Shown here: positions 24,029 through 32,712 of the stretch, piece after piece | How positions within the stretch are numbered: position 1 is the stretch's first letter | How the letters are laid out: each line of letters starts with the position of its first letter | Origin: JBEEJZ01 sp046046915 | GTDB lineage: Bacteria > Pseudomonadota > Gammaproteobacteria > Burkholderiales > Burkholderiaceae_C | Length of the DNA stretch: 36,257 nucleotides | Reading direction: 5' to 3' | Assembly (NCBI GenBank): GCA_046046915.1 | Contig: JBJOIT010000029.1 | Coordinates: 1-36,257 of the forward strand | The notes under the pieces: model-generated | What the model saw: only the letters and a program-made list of their open reading frames with translations | Databases searched by the model: none | Told to the model about the DNA's origin: nothing | Position numbers and translations under genes: made by a program

Positions 24029-24607
24029 ATGACTCTGCACACCACACCCTTATTGCGTGCGTCGCTGGCAGGACTGCTGATCGGAGCGTCACTGTTTGCC
24101 CAGGCCGAAACCAAGTTGCTGCCAGCTCAGAGCGAGATCAGCTTCACCGTCAAGCAAATGGGCGTTCCGCTCGATGGACGTTTCCGCAAGTTTAACGCGC
24201 AGATGAACTTTGACGTCGCCAAGCCCGAGACCAGCAAGATCGCATTCACCGTGGACATGGGCAGCGTAACCATGGGGTCGGCAGAAACCGACGGCGAACT
24301 ACCCAAGGCGCCCTGGTTCAACACCCCGAAATTTCCACAGGCCACCTTTCAGTCCAACGCTGTCAAAGCTATGGGTGCAGGCAAGTTCGAGGTGAGCGGC
24401 AAGCTCAACATCAAAGGCAATGTGCGCGACGTGGTGGTGCCCGTCACCCTGGTTGCCAGCGGTGCCAGCACCACGGCACAGGGCGCGTTTGCCATCAAGC
24501 GTTTGGCTTTCAAGGTAGGTGAGGGCGATTGGGCCGACACCTCCATGGTGGCCGACGAGGTGCAAATCAAGTTCAAGCTCGCGCTCAGCGGCGTGGGCAA
24601 GTTTTAA
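24029..24607 (+). CDS. YceI family periplasmic lipocalin-like protein, first copy
   Basis: A 192-residue protein with a signal peptide (MTLHTTPLLRASLAGLLIGASLFAQA) followed by the YceI beta barrel. Family landmarks are SEISFTVKQMGVPLDGRFRKFNAQMNFD, MGSVTMGSAETDGELPKAPWFNTPKFPQATF and SGKLNIKGNVRDVVVPVTL. YceI-like proteins bind isoprenoid chains such as polyprenyl compounds or ubiquinone in the periplasm. This copy has the shorter barrel loops of the type paired with cytochrome b561. It starts about 45 bases after the cytochrome gene and belongs to the same operon. Confidence 0.9.
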   Translation: MTLHTTPLLRASLAGLLIGASLFAQAETKLLPAQSEISFTVKQMGVPLDGRFRKFNAQMNFDVAKPETSKIAFTVDMGSVTMGSAETDGELPKAPWFNTPKFPQATFQSNAVKAMGAGKFEVSGKLNIKGNVRDVVVPVTLVASGASTTAQGAFAIKRLAFKVGEGDWADTSMVADEVQIKFKLALSGVGKF

Positions 24608-24631
24608 GTTTTCTTTTCCTTTTCCCTTACC

Positions 24632-24647
24632 CCAACCAACCAACCAA
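24632..24647. repeat. Four tandem CCAA units before the second yceI gene
   Basis: CCAA occurs four times without a break, after a pyrimidine-rich tract and just before the GGAG ribosome site of the gene starting at 24660. The tract lies in a 52-base spacer. A tetranucleotide run can change length by slippage; here this would change spacing but not the reading frame. Confidence 0.7.
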
Positions 24648-24659
24648 CTGGAGATTTTT

Positions 24660-25238
24660 ATGCGTCAACACCTGATCGCTTTTGCAGCTGCAGCAACCTT
24701 GCTCGGCGCCGCCACGTCTGCGATGGCAGCCCCCGAGACCTTCAACCTGGACGGCAGCCACACCTACCCACGTTTCTCGTACAGCCACTTTGGCATGTCC
24801 ACGCAGCTGAGCCGCTTCAACAAGACCACCGGCACCATCACGCTGGACAAGGCCGCAAAGACGGGCGCTGTGGACGTGGTCATCGACATGAAGTCGGTCG
24901 ACACGGGTTTTGCAGTGTTCAACGGCCACATCCAGGGTGAGGAGTTTCTGGATACCGCCAAGTTCCCCACGGCCACCTTCAAGTCGACCAAAGTGGTGTT
25001 TGATGGCGACAAGCCCGCCAGCATCGACGGCAACCTGACCATCAAGGGCGTGACCAAGGCCGTCACCCTGAAGGTGAACAACTACGTCAACATGGAACAC
25101 CCCATGCTGAAGAAGGAAGCCATTGGTGCTGATGCCAGCGTGGTGATCAAGCGCAGCGAATTCAACGCTGGCAAGTACGCGCCTTACGTGGGCGACGATG
25201 TGACCATCACCATCGCTGTTGAAGCGATCAAGAACTGA
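24660..25238 (+). CDS. yceI: YceI family periplasmic protein, second copy
   Basis: A 192-residue protein with signal peptide MRQHLIAFAAAATLLGAATSAMA and a full YceI domain: NLDGSHTYPRFSYSHFGMS, SRFNKTTGTITLDKAAKTG, VDTGFAVFNGHIQGEEFLDTAKFPTATF, IDGNLTIKGVTKAVTLKV and the C-terminal VVIKRSEFNAGKYAPYVGDDVTITI. It is the closer match to E. coli YceI, including length (191). ATG at 24660 has GGAG seven bases upstream. A strong terminator follows, closing the cytochrome b561-YceI-YceI operon. The two copies are clearly different, so this is an old duplication. Confidence 0.93.
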   Translation: MRQHLIAFAAAATLLGAATSAMAAPETFNLDGSHTYPRFSYSHFGMSTQLSRFNKTTGTITLDKAAKTGAVDVVIDMKSVDTGFAVFNGHIQGEEFLDTAKFPTATFKSTKVVFDGDKPASIDGNLTIKGVTKAVTLKVNNYVNMEHPMLKKEAIGADASVVIKRSEFNAGKYAPYVGDDVTITIAVEAIKN

Positions 25239-25257
25239 TCAGGAACTGATCAAACAG

Positions 25258-25278
25258 AGGGCCTTCGGGCCCTTTTTT
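25258..25278 (+). terminator. Rho-independent terminator of the yceI operon
   Basis: AGGGCC (25258-25263), loop TTCG, GGCCCT (25268-25273) and a T-run to 25278. The T-run overlaps the stop codon of the convergent minus-strand gene. Confidence 0.93.
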
Positions 25279-28235
25279 AATGCATGTTTCTGGAGCGGGC
25301 GGCATCGAACAGATCCACCTGTGCCAAATCTCCAGGCACTTCGCCAATCATGCGAGCAAAGTGGGCCAAGCGTTCATCTTGTATGAAGCTGGCAGATGAG
25401 TCCACCACCAGCATGCGATCGGGCGATTGCGACCGAGCAATGGCAAACCCCTGCACATAGTCCACGCCGATTTCAGACAAAGTTTGCACGGTGGCCATGT
25501 CTTCGGCCCACTCCGCAATCACCTTCATCCCCAGGTTGCCCGCAAGGTTGACGATCGCCTCAACGATGGCGATGTTGGCCGGGTGGCTGTTCATATTGAC
25601 GATGAAGCTGCCGTCAATTTTGAGCAGGTCAGCCGTGATGCTCTTGAGATAAGAGAAGGATGTATAGCCGGCGCCAAAGTCATCCAGCGCCACTTTGGCC
25701 CCAAGGCTGCGCACCCGGTCCACAAACATCTGGGTGGTGCTGAGGTCGTTCAGCGACACGCTTTCGGTGATTTCCACGCACAAACGGTTGGCCACCTGTA
25801 CGTTTTGCGCCAGCATCTGGTAGACGTCCTGCATGAACTTTTCGTCGTTGAGCGAGGCGCCACTCAGGTTCATGCACACAAAGCCCAGGTTGGGCAGTTG
25901 GTTTGCGTGGCTGGGTGCTTGAGAGCACCCAACGGTCGATCACACTCATGCGACCACTGCTTTCGCCGGCCTTGATCAAGCGCTCGGTCGGCACCGGCCG
26001 GCCTTCGGTGTCGCGCATACGCAGCAACACTTCAAAATTGAGTGATCCATGCGGTGCCACCAGCGACATGATGGGCTGCATTTCGATGTACATGCCCTGG
26101 GTGGCCGCGTCGGTTGAGAGGTGCTCGACCAGCCGCAATTCCGCCTCGTGGGCCAAAAATGCGGCGGCATTGTGCTCGTACACCACCAGGCTGTCGCCCT
26201 TGCCGGTCTTGGCCTCGCGACAGGCGCGGTCGGTGGTGGACAGGACGTCCTTGAAGCCTGAGTCAGGGCTGACCTCGATCAGGCCCACACAGCAACGTAC
26301 ATGAAAGGCCTTGTCGCCCACCCGGAAGCTTTCCGAGCCGATGCTGTCGACCAGGCCCCGGCCGATCAGAGCCGCCAATGGGATTTTGGTGTCTGGCATG
26401 AGGATCAAAAACTCATCGCCCCCCACGCGACCCACCGACATGCCCTTGGTCAACATGCTGCTGATGCGTTCGCAGACCTGCTGCAAAACCTCGTCACCGG
26501 CGGCGTGGCCAAACAGGTCGTTGATCAGTTTGAAACGGTCCAGATCCAGGTAGGCCACCGACAGGGGCGAGCCCTCGCGCAAGTCTTTCATGGCCAAGCC
26601 AAAGGCTTCTTCCAGGCCCCGCCGGTTGAGCACCCGGGTGAGGGGATCGTTGCAGGCCATGAACAGCAGGTCTTCCTCAGCGCGGGACTTGTCTGTCACG
26701 TCTTGAAGTGAGCCCTCAATTTTTTCGCGGGCCAGCGCAGCTTTCACCAAAAAGCGCTTGGCACCCAGCCGGGGCTTGCGCACGCCCTTGATCTCAAGCT
26801 CTCCGCCCTCGGCACTGTTCACCAGCTTTTGTAACTTGGGCCAGGCGCCTTCAATGAAGTAGCTTTCCCAAGCGTTGGACCCCGGCTCCAGCACATCGGG
26901 ACTCAACATGTTCATGAGGGCGGGGTTGGCGCTCAGGAAGCGCCCTTGAAGATCGAGCGTGAACATGCCCACGGGCATCGCTTCGAAGGTGTGCTCCATC
27001 TCGGCCTTGGCGTCGAGCCACTGCAAGTGCTGCTGACGCATTTGCTCGGCAATCGCCAGGGAGGCCAACAGGCTCGACGACAGTGCTGCACTCACACTGT
27101 TGACGGAACCGATGATGCCCTTGAAGCCCAACGCTGCCGCAAAGACTTCGTACATGCTGGAAAACAGCGTGATCGCCATGGAGGCGCCGTACCAGATCGC
27201 CACGGACGACCGGGTCTTCATCAAAATGCGGACCAGATAAAAAATCAAGGTGACACTGTTGATGGCAGACGACACCCAAATCACTGGCAAGAAATGACGG
27301 TAGGGCAGCACCAGCGCCAGCACGAGCATAGGTATGCAGCTCATTTGCGCAAAACGCATGGGCCAGGGATAGCGGACCTCCTTGATCTCGTCCTGGAACA
27401 AGGACTTGAATAGCGTGATGGTGATGACGTAATAGAACGCCAACGTCCACGGCCGGATGACACCTAGCAATTCTGGTTTGATGACATAACCCAGCCACTG
27501 GGTATCCCAGCCGGCCGACAAGGCAGCCATGCGCAGGTTAACGAGTAGCCAAACTGAGAACAATAGATATGTTTTTTGCCGGTTGATCAGTGCCGTGATC
27601 AGTATGAACACCGACAAAACAATCAAGCCCCCATCCAGAAGACCGGCGTTGCGATGGAACTCCTCATGCGAGGCGTGGAAGTCCTCACTGTTCCAAAGCG
27701 AGATCGTGAGCCTTGCCGGGCCAACAAAACGTGCCTTGCACAACACCGGTACTGTGGCTGGGTTGGCCATGCTCAGGACAAAGCCAGACTTGGCCTGCTG
27801 AATCGCGCCGGTACCGTTGCGAAGGGAGGCCTGTCCGAGTGCCTTCAGGTCGTCCGCATTCCAGCACGCCACTTCGGTGGCATGACGGGACGGGAATTCG
27901 TAGATCTCGGATGCCTGGGAATTGACCCCAGTGGCGCTGAATAAAAACCAGAAGGGGGCTTCCGACAGCTGGTTGTTGCTTTTGTCTACCAGCGGTTGTA
28001 CCTGAAGTTGCTTAAGTGCCAGGTCTGGCGACAGCTTGGCACTTGAGTCCTCCAGAACCCGGAACTCGATCGTTCGGATCGGAGCAACAGAAAACTCGGC
28101 ACGCCCGAAGAGGAAGGTGAGCACGGTCACCAGGCAGATGCCAAGGGGCAAGACGAAAACTGAAAGATTCAGTAACCAACGATCAAGCCTGCCGAGAGGT
28201 CGGTCTTTAAGAGCTGCCGCAATAGTTGTGGGCAT
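25277..28235 (-). pseudogene. Membrane-anchored GGDEF/EAL cyclic-di-GMP protein, frameshifted in the EAL domain
   Basis: Read across one frameshift this is a protein of roughly 980 residues. It begins with a membrane helix (residues about 20-40), a periplasmic 7TMR-DISM-like sensor region (about 50-200), seven or so membrane helices (to about 400) and a PAS-like segment (EAMPVGMFTLDLQGRFLSAN). A GGDEF domain follows with intact GGDEF at 605-609 and no RxxD inhibitory site, then an EAL domain with its motif as EVL (NFEVLLRM). After IDRWVLSST the frame is lost near 25911-25922. The other frame restores SHANQLPNLGFVCMNLSG, EITES, DDFGAGYTSFSYLK, LKIDGSF and VQGF. One extra base, or two missing, explains the break. 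Without repair the phosphodiesterase part is lost while the cyclase remains. An upstream start at 28259 is also possible. Confidence 0.88.
25913..25930. repeat. Perfect 7-4-7 inverted repeat at the frameshift
   Basis: GGGTGCT at 25913-25919 pairs with AGCACCC at 25924-25930 across a 4-base loop. It lies exactly where the reading frame of the GGDEF/EAL gene is lost, and one arm carries the GGG run where a base could be gained or dropped. Confidence 0.85.
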
Positions 28236-28343
28236 GAGTCCCGTAGCCCTAAAGAGCATTTACTACACCGCCCTGATGTATCTATCGTTATGTGTTGTTC
28301 CTATTATGTATGCAGAAATGGCGATCCCTTTGCCGTCCTGGCG

Positions 28344-29156
28344 TCAGGCGCTTATGAAATCCGATGTCTGGCTCACTTGTGCACGAACCCGACTTGGGTG
28401 GCTCACATCGGACACCGGACGACCGTTAAGCTGGATATCGGGGTGTGAGGTGGTGAAGACAAAATTGAACAGGGGATGCCTTGCCGCCTCCCAACGTTCC
28501 CGCGCCGTGCCGACCTCAAACGACATCACGCGGTGGGGCAGGTTGTTGACGTGCGCCATGGGCACGTAGCCCATGCCGGGATAGACATCGTCGAACATCA
28601 GACGGTCGTACTGGCGGTCGATGGGGTTGCGGGCAGTGATGACCATCCAATCGATGTCCTGCTGCTGGCAATACATAAAAAAGGCCTTGAAGAGTGCTGT
28701 CTTGACGACGCGACTGGTGGACTCATTGGACACCGCCAGCCGGGTGGCTTCGGCCAGTTTGCTGGAATGCAGCCATTGGGGAAGCGCCAGCGATTTTTCA
28801 AGGGTCAGCGGCTTGAAGCGGTTGGTTTGAATGCGCATCGTGCCAAGTGGGGAGCCGTCCAGTTTTGATTCGGCCAGCAGGACTGCCACGCCGTTTTCGA
28901 AGTCGGTCGCCTCAGGCATCTTGAGTGCTTCGGCAAAATCGGGCACGTGGCGTGCATAAGCGGCATGGCGTACCCGAACGGCCTTGCTTAGGGCACTTTC
29001 ATCGCCCACCAAACGGACGGTGAAGGGCAAATGCTCTTCTCTTATGCCCTCGGCAGCTTGCTCGGCTGCATCTGCTCGCAATTCGGACAAGGCGAATTCC
29101 TTCAGGATCTGAAGGCTGGGTGCGGTGGCGCTGGCTGTCACGGAAACCGTAGGCAT
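28344..29156 (-). CDS. FeeM-like N-acyl amino acid synthase
   Basis: A 270-residue protein resembling the FeeM catalytic core, an acyl-ACP-using acyltransferase with a GNAT-like fold related to LuxI-type autoinducer synthases. Typical elements are FTVRLVGDESALSKAVRVRHAAYARHVPDF (residues about 44-73), GSPLGTMRIQTN, KLAEATRLAVSN and FMYCQQQDIDWMVITARNP, with a substrate-loop region VYPGMGYVPM. The start at 29156 has AAGGA eight bases upstream. Residues 1-30 are low in structure. FeeM makes long-chain N-acyl tyrosines; the amino acid used here is unknown. The gene is 84-108 bases upstream of the GGDEF/EAL gene on the same strand, probably in one transcript. A plain GNAT of other function is the main alternative. 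Confidence 0.75.
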   Translation of the reverse strand: MPTVSVTASATAPSLQILKEFALSELRADAAEQAAEGIREEHLPFTVRLVGDESALSKAVRVRHAAYARHVPDFAEALKMPEATDFENGVAVLLAESKLDGSPLGTMRIQTNRFKPLTLEKSLALPQWLHSSKLAEATRLAVSNESTSRVVKTALFKAFFMYCQQQDIDWMVITARNPIDRQYDRLMFDDVYPGMGYVPMAHVNNLPHRVMSFEVGTARERWEAARHPLFNFVFTTSHPDIQLNGRPVSDVSHPSRVRAQVSQTSDFISA

Positions 29157-29171
29157 GGAAACGTCCTTAAC

Positions 29172-29206
29172 AAGGTCATGGCGGGAGGTTCTTAGGAGGT
29201 GACCTT
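29172..29206 (-). promoter_or_regulatory. Hairpin in the leader of the FeeM-like gene, carrying anti-Shine-Dalgarno sequence
   Basis: AAGGTCA at 29172-29178 faces TGACCTT at 29200-29206. On the minus-strand mRNA the loop holds CACCTCCTAAG and ACCTCCC, which are like the 3' end of 16S rRNA and could pair with the gene's own ribosome site (TTAAGGA). Confidence 0.4.
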
Positions 29207-29277
29207 GATCACCGAACCCACGCTTTCACTGTATTTGTAAAGACGCTTTTCCTAAGTCGGCGTTCGACTAGAAAGCT

Positions 29278-29296
29278 TGTAGGAGAAATTCCTACA
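29278..29296. promoter_or_regulatory. 7-5-7 palindrome TGTAGGA...TCCTACA, candidate LuxR/NarL-class operator
   Basis: TGTAGGA (29278-29284) and TCCTACA (29290-29296) are perfect mirror arms around GAAAT, 122 bases before the FeeM-like start. A further TTTCCTA half-site lies at about 29247-29253, nearer the gene. Lux-type and BvgA/NarL-type sites have similar arm sequence. The regulator is not in the window. Confidence 0.5.
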
Positions 29297-29334
29297 TGTG
29301 CAAATCCCGGAGGCCGAGACTCACGGCACGGGCG

Positions 29335-30111
29335 CTACTTGAGGCTGTTGGACAAAAACTGGGCGAGACGCTCGCTCTTGGGTGCTGCCAGAACCTGGGC
29401 GGGCACACCTTCTTCCTCTATTCGCCCCTGATGCAGAAAGATGAGGTGACTGGCAACCTCACGCGCAAATCCGATTTCGTGGGTGACCACCACCATGGTG
29501 CGGCCCTGTTGGGCAAGCGTTTTCATGACGCGCAGGACCTCGGACACCAGTTCAGGGTCGAGTGCGCTGGTGGGCTCGTCAAACAGCATGACCTCAGGCT
29601 CCATGGCCAGGGCCCGTGCAATGGCCACCCGCTGTTGCTGCCCGCCGCTCATGTGGGCCGGGTAGCGGTCTTCCATGCCGACCAGATCGACCAGGGCTAG
29701 CATTTCGCGGGCTTTCTCAATCGCCCGGTCACGTGGCACCCCCATGACATGCACAGGTGCCTCGATGATGTTTTGCAGCACGGTGAGGTGAGCCCACAAA
29801 TTGAAATGCTGAAAGACCATGGCCAGCCGGGTGCGCATGCGCTGTAGCTGTTTGGGGTCGCGCGCTTGCAACACGCCCTGGCGGTCTGGGGCCAACGCAA
29901 GCTCTTCTCCTGCCACAGTGATGCGGCCCTGATTGGGACGCTCCAGCAGGTTGATACAGCGCAAAAAAGTGCTTTTGCCGGAGCCGGAGCTGCCTATGAT
30001 GCTGATCACGTCGCCAGCCCGAGCCTGAAGAGACACCCCCTTGAGCACCTCGTTGGCGCCAAAACGCTTGTGGATGTTTTCAACCTGAAGTTTGAAATTG
30101 GCTGTGCTCAT
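29335..30111 (-). CDS. aotP: Basic amino acid ABC transporter, ATP-binding protein
   Basis: A 258-residue ATPase of the HisP/AotP family. Walker A is GSSGSGKST (about residues 38-46), the signature is MSGGQQQRVAIARALA, Walker B is EVMLFDEPTSALDP, and the switch His is in VVVTHEIGFAREVA. The start at 30111 (MSTANFKLQVENIHKRFG) is chosen over a TTG four codons upstream. It powers arginine, ornithine, lysine or histidine uptake with the permeases encoded upstream in the same operon, and sits 21 bases behind the aotO-like gene. Confidence 0.93.
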   Translation of the reverse strand: MSTANFKLQVENIHKRFGANEVLKGVSLQARAGDVISIIGSSGSGKSTFLRCINLLERPNQGRITVAGEELALAPDRQGVLQARDPKQLQRMRTRLAMVFQHFNLWAHLTVLQNIIEAPVHVMGVPRDRAIEKAREMLALVDLVGMEDRYPAHMSGGQQQRVAIARALAMEPEVMLFDEPTSALDPELVSEVLRVMKTLAQQGRTMVVVTHEIGFAREVASHLIFLHQGRIEEEGVPAQVLAAPKSERLAQFLSNSLK

Positions 30112-30132
30112 GTCGGGATGCAATGTTGGGTG

Positions 30133-31257
30133 TCAGGCGCCCAGCAAGTCGCCGGTCCGATAGGGAATATGGCCGGCAATCTTGCCGATTTCGGCGCCAG
30201 TGGTGACGTAGCGGTCGCGGATATGGGCGTACAAAACACCGGCCACGCCGGCACACACCGTATGAACCTGGCCCGAGATCGGATCCACAATGTCCGCTAC
30301 CGGGTCGCCCACCGTCATGGTTTGCCCCACGGTGGCCAGCAAGACCAGAATGCCCGGTCGGTCTGCGGTCAGGGTTTGGGAACCGGCCAGAGGTGTGGCT
30401 TCGCACGGCAATTCAGGTAGTCGGGCCGCGCCGGACACCGCGCCTTGATGGCGCAAGTAATCCATCAGGGCCGCAGCATCCACCTTGGCATATGCGTGAC
30501 CGACATCGGCTTCGCCGCGCAGTTCAACCGTGGTGCTGGCGCAGGCCTGGGGGATGGGCACGTCCAGACCTTCGCCCCGGGCAAGTTCAGCAAGTTGCCA
30601 CCACAGGCCAGACAGGGATTCGTCAAACGCAGCGCCGCCTGAGTTGTGCGCGAGCAGTACCGTCTGGCATTGCAGCAGCCGGGCCAGGGGCTCGATGTCG
30701 GCCCAGCACACGTCTTCACTGTAAAGATGTAGAACGGCTTCGCAATCGCAGTGCAGGTCTAGCACCCGGTCCGCGTCCACAGACAGGCTCAGCAGGGTTT
30801 TGCGCAGACTTTGCAGTTCGGTGTCGGGTGACCATGCGGCCAGGTAGGCCAGTGCTTCGGCGCGAACCAAGTCGCGGTTGGTGTCAGCGTTCGGGCCGAG
30901 CTTGCTTTTCAGGTTCGGCCAGATGGCTTGCGCTAGGGCTGGGTAATGACGGTTGAAGTTTTCTGAGCTGCCCAGCTCAAATCGGCCCATGGGTTTGTGG
31001 TCCAGACGCTGGGCCAGGCCGATGGGGTTGGCCACTGGCACCAACACCACCTCTCCGATCAATCGACCTGCATCTTCTTCAGCCTGCAGCAAATTGCGAA
31101 GATGGTGCGCCACCAGCATGCCTGGCAGCTCTTCTGCGTGCAGACTGGCCTGGATGTAGACCTTGGGCCGGGCACCGATCGCTCCAAAGTGCAGGCTGGT
31201 CAGGGTTCGGCTACTGCCTAGGCTGGCAGTCAAGAGGGGGTGGTCAATTCGACGCAT
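30133..31257 (-). CDS. aotO: Succinylglutamate desuccinylase/aspartoacylase family protein (AotO type)
   Basis: A 374-residue zinc-dependent deacylase of the AstE/AspA family. The first zinc site is HAEE (His40, Glu43 by count from the start), and the later His is in VLDLHCDCEAVLHLY. NRDLVR and FNRHYPALA also fit the family. The C-terminal third (TADRPGILVLLATVGQTMTVGDPVADIVDP) is the barrel-like domain seen in this group. The gene lies inside a basic amino acid transporter operon, in the same place as aotO in the Pseudomonas aeruginosa aotJQMOP operon. It may cleave an acylated amino acid taken up by the transporter; this is inference. It is co-transcribed with its neighbours (27 and 21 base gaps). 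Confidence 0.85.
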   Translation of the reverse strand: MRRIDHPLLTASLGSSRTLTSLHFGAIGARPKVYIQASLHAEELPGMLVAHHLRNLLQAEEDAGRLIGEVVLVPVANPIGLAQRLDHKPMGRFELGSSENFNRHYPALAQAIWPNLKSKLGPNADTNRDLVRAEALAYLAAWSPDTELQSLRKTLLSLSVDADRVLDLHCDCEAVLHLYSEDVCWADIEPLARLLQCQTVLLAHNSGGAAFDESLSGLWWQLAELARGEGLDVPIPQACASTTVELRGEADVGHAYAKVDAAALMDYLRHQGAVSGAARLPELPCEATPLAGSQTLTADRPGILVLLATVGQTMTVGDPVADIVDPISGQVHTVCAGVAGVLYAHIRDRYVTTGAEIGKIAGHIPYRTGDLLGA

Positions 31258-31284
31258 GGGGCGATTGGGGGCGTGCTCAGGGCC

Positions 31285-31995
31285 TCAGCGGCGAGGCGCC
31301 ATGTAGGCCAGAAAACGCCGCTCGGCCAGCTTGAACAGGCCGACCAGCGCAAAGGTGATGCACAGGTACAAGCCAGCGGCAAAGGTGTAGGCCTCAAAAG
31401 GCAGGTAAAAGTCTGAGTAGACCCGGCTGGCTGCCGCCGTGATGTCCAGCATGGCGGGCACCGCACTGGCAATACTGGTGCTTTGTAGCAGCATCACCAC
31501 CTCGTTGCTGTAGGCGGGCAAGGAGCGGCGCAGGGCACTGGGTAGTACGATGTGGCGCAGCATTTGCCAGCGGCTCATGCCCACAGCCTGCGCGGCTTCG
31601 ATTTCGCCTGCCGGGGTTTCGCGTATGGCACCGGCGATGATTTCTGCCGTGTAGCCTGCCGTGTTCAAGGTAAAGGCCAGCCAGGCGCAAAAGAAGGGCT
31701 CTTTGAAATGCGTCCAGGGCCATACTTCGTCCCACCGGGCCTGGATCCACTCGAGTTGACCGAGCCCGTAGTAAATCAGATACACCTGAATCAGCAAGGG
31801 CGTGCCGCGGATCACGTAGGTGTATGCCCAGATAGGCTTGGTCAGCCAAGCTGAACGATGCGTCAAGCCCAGGGCCATCAAGATGGCCAGCACGGCGCCA
31901 GCGGCCAAGGATGACAGCAACAAATACAGTGTGGTGACCACGCCTTCGCCATACAAGGCCAGGTTGGCGGGATCAAAAATAACGTCCCAGTTCAT
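31285..31995 (-). CDS. aotM: Basic amino acid ABC transporter, permease (HisM/AotM type)
   Basis: A 236-residue inner-membrane permease with about five helices. TYVIRGTPLLIQVYLIYYGLG and the EAA loop EAAQAVGMSRWQMLRHIVLP mark a HisM-like subunit. The start at 31995 (MNWDVIF) shares one base with the stop of the HisQ-like gene (TGATG); a longer in-frame start would overlap that gene by 60 bases. It pairs with the HisQ-like protein to form the channel. Confidence 0.93.
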   Translation of the reverse strand: MNWDVIFDPANLALYGEGVVTTLYLLLSSLAAGAVLAILMALGLTHRSAWLTKPIWAYTYVIRGTPLLIQVYLIYYGLGQLEWIQARWDEVWPWTHFKEPFFCAWLAFTLNTAGYTAEIIAGAIRETPAGEIEAAQAVGMSRWQMLRHIVLPSALRRSLPAYSNEVVMLLQSTSIASAVPAMLDITAAASRVYSDFYLPFEAYTFAAGLYLCITFALVGLFKLAERRFLAYMAPRR

Positions 31996-32681
31996 CAGTG
32001 CGCCACCTGTCGGGTGCCCAGGCTGTAGCGTTGGCTCATGCGCCGCAAGACCCACAGCGAGGCCGAGGTGTAAACCAGAAACAAGGCGGCCGTGAACAGG
32101 AAAAACACAAACGGTGAGCGGGTGGCCGAGCTGGCTTGCTTGGCGATGTAAGTCATCTCTTGCAGGCCGATCAAGCTGACCAGAGCGGTGGTCTTGATCA
32201 GCACCAACCAGTTGTTGGTAAAGCCAGGCAGGGCGTATCGCACCATCTGCGGCAGGGTGATGCGAAAAAAGGTTTGCACCCGGCCCATGCCAAAGGCCCA
32301 GGCGGCCTCCATCTGGCCAGGGGGAATCGACAAAATCGCGCCTCGAAAGGTCTCGGTCATGTAGGCGCCATAGATAAAGCCGATGGTCAACACGCCTGCC
32401 ACAAAGGGATTGATATCAACGGATGCCTCGCTGCCCAGGGCTTCCATGATGGCGTTCAAGCCGATGGTTCCGCCATAAAAGACCAGCAGCATTACCACCA
32501 GATCCGGGATGCCACGAATGAGGGTGGTGTAGGCGGTAGCCGCCCACACCAGAGGGCGCCTGCCAGACAGTTTGGCAGTGGCGCCGAGCAAGCCCAGAGC
32601 AATGGAGACCAGCAAAGAGGCCAGCGAGACCGCGATGGTCAGGCCAGCGCCTTGCAGGATGGAGAGGTAGTAACCACTCAT
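31995..32681 (-). CDS. aotQ: Basic amino acid ABC transporter, permease (HisQ/AotQ type)
   Basis: A 228-residue permease. Features are the opening MSGYYLSILQGAGLTIAVSLAS, TTLIRGIPDLVVMLLVFYGG and the EAA loop EAAWAFGMGRVQTFFRITLP followed by NNWLVLIKTTALVSLIGLQ. About five hydrophobic helices. It is 31 bases behind the binding protein gene and couples to the HisM-like gene. Together they form the transmembrane part of the importer. Confidence 0.93.
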   Translation of the reverse strand: MSGYYLSILQGAGLTIAVSLASLLVSIALGLLGATAKLSGRRPLVWAATAYTTLIRGIPDLVVMLLVFYGGTIGLNAIMEALGSEASVDINPFVAGVLTIGFIYGAYMTETFRGAILSIPPGQMEAAWAFGMGRVQTFFRITLPQMVRYALPGFTNNWLVLIKTTALVSLIGLQEMTYIAKQASSATRSPFVFFLFTAALFLVYTSASLWVLRRMSQRYSLGTRQVAH

Positions 32682-32712
32682 TCAAGATCTCTGGGCTAGC
32701 ACGAGGCCGGGC

